Positions 59,049 through 64,000 of a stretch of DNA of 64,000 bases are shown here, piece after piece. Numbering within the stretch: the first letter of the stretch is position 1; each line of letters begins with the position of its first letter. Position numbers and translations under genes: made by a program. The stretch lies in the NCBI GenBank assembly GCA_016124195.1, contig WGOE01000006.1:62001-126000 (forward strand), given 5' to 3'. The notes beneath the pieces are model-generated. The model was given only the letters and a program-made list of their open reading frames with translations. It did no database searches and had not been told where the DNA came from. The DNA comes from a bacterium (lineage in GTDB: Bacteria > Pseudomonadota > Alphaproteobacteria > Rhodobacterales > Rhodobacteraceae).

Positions 59049-60074
59049 GTGATCAAGCCCAAACAGCGTCTGCCCGACCGTAAAAGCAAGGTGACCGTGC
59101 GAGAGGTTGCCTTGCAGGCAGATGTCAGCGAATCGACGGTGTCGCGCATCATGCGCAATCAGGGCCTGGTGGCAGAGGCGACCCGCGCCAAGGTGATGGA
59201 GGCGGTGCGCGCCCTTGGTTACGTGCCCAACCGGATTGCCGGCTCGCTCGCCTCGCTCGATTCCCAACTGGTCGGTGTCGTGGTGCCGTCCCTGTCGAAC
59301 ATCGTCTTTCCCGAGGTTTTGCAGGGCATCAACGCCGGGCTGAAGGCCAGCAATTACCAATCGGTCATCAGCATCAGCGACTATGACATCGACCGCGAGG
59401 AAACCTTGGTGCGCGGCATTCTGGCCTGGCAGCCGGCGGCAATCCTGATCACCGGATTTGACCACACGGTGGCGACCCGGCGCATGCTGGATCAAAGCGG
59501 CGTACGCGTGGTCGAGATGATGGATATCGATTCGGCGCCGATCGACGTGGCGGTGGGCATGTCGCATCGCAGGGCGGGCTATGCGGCCGGGCAGTATCTG
59601 ATCGGAAAGGGCTACCGCCGCTTTGGCTATGTCGGTCACGACTGGACCGCCGACCGCCGCGCCCGCCTGCGCTATGACGGCCTGTCCGAGGCGCTGTCAG
59701 AGGCGGGCCTGTCCATCGTCGCGCATGCGATTGCCGATGGGCCCAGTTCCGTATCGACCGGGCGCGAACAGACCGCCCAGCTTTGCGCCATGGCCAAGGT
59801 TGATGTCGCGGTCTATTCCAACGACGACATGGCGGTGGGCGGCGTCTTTTACTGTCAGGGTGCGGGGATCCGCATGCCTGATCAACTGGCGGTCTTCGGC
59901 TTCAACGGGCTGGAGATTGGCCGCGAGTTGCCTCAGCCACTGTCCACCGTGCGGTCCAACCGGTTCCTGATCGGCCAGCGTGCGATCGAGGCGATCCTCT
60001 CAGGGCTGGAACGCCCCGAGACCAAGACCACCATCGACACCGGATTCGAGATCTATAGCGGCCAGACCGCCTGA
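59049..60074 (+). CDS. LacI/GalR-family transcriptional repressor
   Basis: A 341-residue regulator. The HTH (VTVREVALQADVSESTVSRI, then MRNQG) and hinge helix region (ALGYVPNRIAGSLAS) are followed by a periplasmic-binding-protein-like effector domain (VVVPSLSNIVFPEVLQGINA; RFGYVGHD; VFGFNGLEIGRELPQPLSTV). Start GTG at 59049 with GGGGAAG ahead. It lies just after the importer operon and abuts the convergent phosphomannomutase stop with no gap. It is the obvious candidate to bind the paired operators at 50415 and 54234; the effector is probably a sugar or sugar acid from this pathway. Confidence 0.93.
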   Translation: MIKPKQRLPDRKSKVTVREVALQADVSESTVSRIMRNQGLVAEATRAKVMEAVRALGYVPNRIAGSLASLDSQLVGVVVPSLSNIVFPEVLQGINAGLKASNYQSVISISDYDIDREETLVRGILAWQPAAILITGFDHTVATRRMLDQSGVRVVEMMDIDSAPIDVAVGMSHRRAGYAAGQYLIGKGYRRFGYVGHDWTADRRARLRYDGLSEALSEAGLSIVAHAIADGPSSVSTGREQTAQLCAMAKVDVAVYSNDDMAVGGVFYCQGAGIRMPDQLAVFGFNGLEIGRELPQPLSTVRSNRFLIGQRAIEAILSGLERPETKTTIDTGFEIYSGQTA

Positions 60075-61442
60075 TCACGCTCGCGTCAAGAGGTCCTGCA
60101 CCTGTGCCACCCTGCCGGCCAGCAGATCGGCCTGTCCGCGGGATTCCACGTTCAGCCGCACCACGGGTTCGGTGTTCGAAGACCGCAGATTGAAGCGCCA
60201 GTCGGCGAATTCCAGGCTTACCCCGTCGGTTTCGTCCACGCTCAGGGCCTGCGGTTCGAAGGCCGCGCGCACCCGTGCGATGGCCGCCGGCGGGTCGGCC
60301 AGCTTGAAGTTGATCTCGCCCGAAGAAGGGAAGGCCGCCTTGCGCCCGGCCACCAGATCGGCCAGCGCCCCCTTGCGGCTGACCAGTTCGACGATCAGCA
60401 GAAACGGGATCATCCCGCTGTCGCACCAGACGAAATCGCGGAAATAGTGATGCGCCGACATCTCGCCGCCATAGACGGCGCCGGTGTCGCGCATCGCCTG
60501 TTTGAGGAAGGCATGCCCGGTGCGCGCCTGCACCGCAACGCCGCCGGCACGGGCCACGATGTCCTTGGTGTTCCAGACCACGCGCGGGTCGTGGACGATG
60601 CGGGCGCCGGCCTCCTTGGCAAGGAAGACCTCGGCCAGAAGCCCCACGATATATTCGCCGTCGATGAAAGCGCCCTTGTGGTCAAAGAAAAAGCAGCGGT
60701 CAAAGTCGCCATCCCAGGCCACGCCCAGATCGGCGCCCGCGGCCAGAACGGCCTCGGCGGTCTGGGGGCGGTTTTCCACCAGCAGGGGGTTGGGGATGCC
60801 GTTGGGAAAGCTGCCATCGGGGGTATGGTGCAGCCGGATGAACTCCAGCGGCGCGCCCAGACGCGCCAGCCCCGCCGCTATGGCATCGAAGGTCGGCCCC
60901 GCCGTGCCATTGCCGGCATTGACCAGCACTTTCAGCGGACGCAGCGCCGCCACATCGACAAAGCCCAGCACGGTTTTCACATAGCCTGCCCGCGCCTCTG
61001 CCGCGATGTCGCGCCGCTGGCCGCCGGGCTTGTCGGGGCCGAATTGGCCCGCTTCGGCCAAGGCCTTGATCGCCGCCAGGCCCGAGGCCGCATCCAAGGG
61101 CGCCGAGCCTTTGCGCACCATCTTCATGCCGTTGTAGTCGATCGGGTTGTGCGAGGCGGTGACCGTGATCCCGCCATCTGCGCCGAACTGCGTGGTGGCG
61201 TGATACATCTCTTCGGTACCGGCAAGGCCCAGGTCCAGCACCTCGACCCCTTCAGCCAGAAGCGCCGCTATGACGGCCTCGCCCAGCGTCAGGGACGAGG
61301 CCCGGCAGTCGCGCCCGACGACAACCCGCCCGGCCTGCAGCGCCCGGGCAAAGGCGCGGCCCACCCGGTAGGCCACGTCTTCGTCCAGATCGACGCCCAG
61401 ACGGCCGCGGATATCGTAGGCTTTGAAACAGGTCAGATTCAT
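60075..61442 (-). CDS. Phosphomannomutase/phosphoglucomutase
   Basis: A 455-residue alpha-D-phosphohexomutase. The phosphoserine loop is GITVTASHNPIDYNG, the metal loop is WDGDFDRCFFFD, the sugar-specificity loop GGEMSAHHYF, and the phosphate-binding end LRSSNTEPVVRLNVE. It converts mannose-1-phosphate and glucose-1-phosphate to the 6-phosphates, for capsule and LPS sugars or central metabolism. Start at the ATG at 61442 (MNLTCFKAYDIRGRL), one codon inside the open frame. It may be unrelated to the flanking catabolic genes. Convergent with lacI, divergent from the Gfo/Idh/MocA gene. Confidence 0.94.
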   Translation of the reverse strand: MNLTCFKAYDIRGRLGVDLDEDVAYRVGRAFARALQAGRVVVGRDCRASSLTLGEAVIAALLAEGVEVLDLGLAGTEEMYHATTQFGADGGITVTASHNPIDYNGMKMVRKGSAPLDAASGLAAIKALAEAGQFGPDKPGGQRRDIAAEARAGYVKTVLGFVDVAALRPLKVLVNAGNGTAGPTFDAIAAGLARLGAPLEFIRLHHTPDGSFPNGIPNPLLVENRPQTAEAVLAAGADLGVAWDGDFDRCFFFDHKGAFIDGEYIVGLLAEVFLAKEAGARIVHDPRVVWNTKDIVARAGGVAVQARTGHAFLKQAMRDTGAVYGGEMSAHHYFRDFVWCDSGMIPFLLIVELVSRKGALADLVAGRKAAFPSSGEINFKLADPPAAIARVRAAFEPQALSVDETDGVSLEFADWRFNLRSSNTEPVVRLNVESRGQADLLAGRVAQVQDLLTRA

Positions 61443-61633
61443 CAAGAGGCCCCCATGTCACCCGGTCCAGATACCTGAAAATGACCGGGACGGAAACCTT
61501 GGATCGCAAATTGCAGCCGGGCGGCCTGCCATCGCCTGACCTTGGCGGTCCGGTCCTCGGGGCTGCCGGGCCGCCGTCGCGGCTTGATCCGTCTTCGCAG
61601 GGGTCCTAAACAGACTGTGCTGCGAGGGACCCG

Positions 61634-62713
61634 ATGGCCGTCAGGAAAGAAGAACGTCTGTTGCGCATGGGCATTCTGGGCTGCGGCCCGATATCCCAGT
61701 TCGCCCATCTGGAATCGGTGCAGAAGGCGCGCAATGCCGTGCTCGCCGCGGTCTGTGACGCGGACGAGGGGCTGGCCAACCGTTTTGGCGCCTTTTACGA
61801 CGCCGGGCGGATCTATCTGGATTACGACGCGATGCTGGCCGACCCGACGGTCGAGGCGGTGATCATCGCAACATCGGACGCTTTCCACGTCCCTGCAGCG
61901 ATCCGCGCGCTTGAGGCGGGCAAGCATGTCCTCTGCGAAAAGCCGCTCGGCCTGTCGGTCGAAGAGGTGCTGGACCTGCGGCGCGCGGTGCAGACCTCGG
62001 GCAAGGTGCTTCAGGTCGGCCACATGCTGCGCTTTGACCCGGGCATCCAGTCGGCCCATGACTTTCTGCAAACCGAAATGGGCGAGATCCTGGCGCTGAA
62101 GGCCTGGTACTGCGACAGTACCGCGCGCTACACCAACACCGATGCCATCCAGCCTATGCCGCGGATCGGGACCCGCGCCGTCAAGCCGCAGGGCGACCCC
62201 AAGGCCAATCTCCAGCGCTATAACATGCTGGCGCATGGTTGCCATCTGCTGGACCTCGCCCGCTATCTGTGCGGCCCGCTCCTGTCGGTCCAGGCCCGCT
62301 ATCGCGAGAAATACGGCGCCATGTCCTGGTTCGTCGATGTCGAGTTCCAGAACCGCGCCTTGGGCCATCTGGACCTGACACTGGCCGTGCGGATGGACTG
62401 GCACGAGGGCTTCCAGATCTATGGCCAGAACGGCTCGATCACGGCCAATATCCTGAACCCGTGGTATTTCCGTTCCGCCGAGGTCGATATCTTCCGTGAG
62501 GCCGATGCCACGACCCACCGCGTACTGGGCGCCGATGGGCATTTCTACCGCCGCCAGCTGGAGGGTTTTGCCGATGTCATCCTGCACGGCCTGCCGATGA
62601 CGGGCGCCTCGGTCGAGGATGGTCTGGAATCGGTGCGCGCCATGGTGGCCGTCATGCGCTCGACTGAGACGGGCCTTCCGGTGCGGCTCGCCGATGCGAC
62701 GGGGGCGGTCTGA
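61634..62713 (+). CDS. Gfo/Idh/MocA-family NAD(P)-dependent dehydrogenase
   Basis: A 359-residue oxidoreductase. The Rossmann motif is MGILGCGPISQFAHLES, the nicotinamide site is HVLCEKPLGLSVEEV (EKP), and the catalytic-type His region is LAHGCHLLDLARYLCG. It likely oxidises a sugar, inositol or lactone precursor to a keto sugar. It is followed 1 bp later by a TIM-barrel isomerase/epimerase gene, a common pairing in polyol and aldose degradation. The substrate is unknown. Start at the ATG at 61634; GCGAGGGACC upstream is a moderate ribosome site. Confidence 0.88.
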   Translation: MAVRKEERLLRMGILGCGPISQFAHLESVQKARNAVLAAVCDADEGLANRFGAFYDAGRIYLDYDAMLADPTVEAVIIATSDAFHVPAAIRALEAGKHVLCEKPLGLSVEEVLDLRRAVQTSGKVLQVGHMLRFDPGIQSAHDFLQTEMGEILALKAWYCDSTARYTNTDAIQPMPRIGTRAVKPQGDPKANLQRYNMLAHGCHLLDLARYLCGPLLSVQARYREKYGAMSWFVDVEFQNRALGHLDLTLAVRMDWHEGFQIYGQNGSITANILNPWYFRSAEVDIFREADATTHRVLGADGHFYRRQLEGFADVILHGLPMTGASVEDGLESVRAMVAVMRSTETGLPVRLADATGAV

Positions 62714-62714
62714 C

Positions 62715-63545
62715 ATGGCGATGGTTCCGGCGATCTTCTCGCGCACCTATGCCACGACCACGGCCGCCCAGACCTTCGCCGCCGTCCGGTCCGACGGCTT
62801 TGGCGCGGTGCAGTTCAATCTGTCGAACCTCGGCCTGCCCACCTTGCCCGATGCGTTGCCCGAGGAGCTGGAGACTGTCCGGGCCGAGGCGGATGCCAGG
62901 GGCGTCACCCTCTGCGCCCTGTCCGGCACCTGGAACATGGCGCATCCCGACCCCGCCCACCGCAGGGCAATGCGACCGCGCTTTCTGAACGTCCTGCGCG
63001 CGGCCCTTCGGCTGGGCGTGCCCATCGTGACGCTATGCACCGGCTCGCGCGATGCGGGCAACATGTGGGCGGCCCATGCCGACAATGCCTCGCCCGAGGC
63101 CTGGGCCGATCTGCGCGCCGAACTGGCCTGGGCGTTGGAACGTGCCGCCGATGCCGGCCTGCGGCTGGCGATCGAGCCGGAGCCCGCCAATGTGATCTGC
63201 GACGCCCGGGCCGCCCGCCGCCTGCTGGACGAGATGCAGGCGCCGCATCTGGGCATAGTGCTGGACGCCGCCAATCTGATCCCGGCCCACCAGGCCGCCC
63301 GGCAGCCCGCCGTCATGGCCGAGGCGCTGGGTCTCTTGGGCGATGCCCTGCTCCTGGCCCATGCCAAGGACCATGACGCCAGCGGCCGGGTCGTGGCGCC
63401 GGGCGATGGCGTGGTCGATCTGCCGGGCTTTGCGGCGGGGCTTGGCGCGGCGGGGTTTGACGGCCCGCTGATCGGCCACGGCTTCGCGCCGGCCGATGCC
63501 CTCCGCGCGGCCGGGGTCTTGCGTGCCCTTTGCGCCGCCTCATGA
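62715..63545 (+). CDS. Xylose-isomerase-like TIM-barrel sugar isomerase/epimerase
   Basis: A 276-residue protein of the AP-endonuclease-2/sugar isomerase fold. VTLCALSGTWNMAHPD, VPIVTLCTGSRDAGNMWAAH, LRLAIEPEPANVICDARAAR (metal Glu), LGIVLDAANLIPAHQ (metal Asp) and LLLAHAKDHDASG (metal His/Asp) are all in place. It probably isomerises the keto product of the preceding Gfo/Idh/MocA enzyme. The start is the ATG at 62715, one base after the stop of the previous gene; the open frame extends back inside that gene. Confidence 0.85.
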   Translation: MAMVPAIFSRTYATTTAAQTFAAVRSDGFGAVQFNLSNLGLPTLPDALPEELETVRAEADARGVTLCALSGTWNMAHPDPAHRRAMRPRFLNVLRAALRLGVPIVTLCTGSRDAGNMWAAHADNASPEAWADLRAELAWALERAADAGLRLAIEPEPANVICDARAARRLLDEMQAPHLGIVLDAANLIPAHQAARQPAVMAEALGLLGDALLLAHAKDHDASGRVVAPGDGVVDLPGFAAGLGAAGFDGPLIGHGFAPADALRAAGVLRALCAAS

Positions 63546-63767
63546 CCCGCTTGGCCATATTTCGCACCGGCGACGGGCTGCATCTGGCCTGAAAGCTCGC
63601 CGGGCCAGCCCGTCGCCTTGCCCCCGCGGCAAAGGGCTGCCAAGGACATGCACCTGACGCAGGGTCAAGCCAATGCGCCACATTTCCGCGACCCGCCTTT
63701 CCCATTCGTCCCAGCCGTGCCAATAAGAAGTCAGCTCATTCCCGCGAACCCCGAAAAGGACTGCATC
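63546..63767. other. Short intergenic region before the transaldolase gene
   Basis: The region is 222 bp with no supported gene and no terminator-like hairpin. The transaldolase may therefore be part of the preceding transcript. Confidence 0.35.
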
Positions 63768-64000
63768 ATGACCAGCAAACTTGACCAGCTTCGCAAGATG
63801 ACGGTCGTCGTGGCCGACACCGGCGATCTTGAGGCGGTGCGCCGCCTGGCCCCGCAAGATTGCACGACCAACCCCAGCCTTGTTCTGAAGGCCATGCAAA
63901 GCCCGGCCACGCAGGACCGATTTGCCGCCACCATCGCCCGCCTCAAAGGCCAGCCCGACGCGGTGGCCGCCATCGTGCAGGACCTGACCGTGGGCCTTGG
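63768..64000 (+). CDS. tal: Transaldolase, N-terminal part (cut by window edge)
   Basis: About 77 codons are visible, starting [20 protein letters not shown] and continuing [30 protein letters not shown] and [11 protein letters not shown] are the first signature of the long (TalB-like) transaldolases, which move a three-carbon unit between sugar phosphates in the pentose phosphate pathway. AAAAGGA lies 8 nt before the ATG at 63768. The catalytic Lys lies beyond the window. As the last gene seen in the island it would link the pathway to central sugar phosphates. Confidence 0.9.
   Translation, partial: MTSKLDQLRKMTVVVADTGDLEAVRRLAPQDCTTNPSLVLKAMQSPATQDRFAATIARLKGQPDAVAAIVQDLTVGL

Noticed and set aside
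1-64000. CRISPR arrays, prophage, insertion sequences, integrases or tRNA genes
   Set aside because: I looked for regular repeats with spacers, transposase/integrase motifs and cloverleaf-like segments with GTTCGA cores in intergenic DNA and found none convincing. No covariance or profile search could be run.

Overview
The window is a 64 kb piece of a high-GC chromosome. Gene content and style point to an alphaproteobacterium of the Rhodobacterales (Rhodobacter/Gemmobacter-like). Markers are a DUF1127 small protein, a PraR-like HTH regulator, a RluB with a long basic tail, GatCA, an alphaproteobacterial-type RNase P RNA and two families of short intergenic palindromes. No phage, insertion sequence, CRISPR array, tRNA or rRNA was found. 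This assignment is inference from protein character; no database was searched.

Layout. 1-5.7 kb: edge of a CarF/plasmanylethanolamine-desaturase-like gene, carB, and an APC permease. 5.9-7.7 kb: pabB-pabC. 7.8-11.2 kb: an orphan creatinase divergent from a secreted RTX-type protein. 11.3-14.3 kb: YghU-like glutathione enzyme, then an enolase-superfamily dehydratase followed by an atypical SDR. 14.6-24.8 kb: housekeeping and accessory metabolism (enol-lactonase-like hydrolase, PLP dehydratase plus hydrolase, MsbA-like ABC exporter, acyl-CoA synthetase, dtd-kinase pair, long-form PurC). 25.0-30.5 kb: a compact minus-strand operon encoding a possible 27-aa membrane peptide, XpaC-like protein, TelA, DUF2927 lipoprotein, SPFH+GYF_2 protein and a double zinc-ribbon membrane protein. 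It looks like a membrane-stress module and is the most interesting poorly described system here. 30.7-40.2 kb: translation and envelope genes (rluB, tadA, gatCA, a lipoprotein-amidase pair, rnpB, rpmG, a Bax-inhibitor-1 homologue). 40.5-47.4 kb: LysR regulator, a PraR-like XRE regulator behind a textbook sigma-54 promoter, hisN-like phosphatase, 8-oxoguanine deaminase, RraB and RraA-like genes, amidase.

47.4-64 kb is a carbohydrate/sugar-acid catabolic island: a divergent four-carbon acid-sugar pathway (OtnK-OtnC-dehydrogenase facing LtnD-OtnI), an aldo/keto reductase and racemase-family pair, a ribose-type ABC importer with an SDR dehydrogenase, a LacI repressor, a phosphomannomutase, a Gfo/Idh/MocA dehydrogenase, a TIM-barrel isomerase and the start of a transaldolase. 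Two near-identical LacI-type operators (50415-50430 and 54234-54249) lie just after candidate promoters of the threonate/erythronate divergon and of the ABC importer. They suggest that the LacI protein at 59049 controls both, so that the importer probably feeds a sugar or polyol whose oxidation yields C4 sugar acids.
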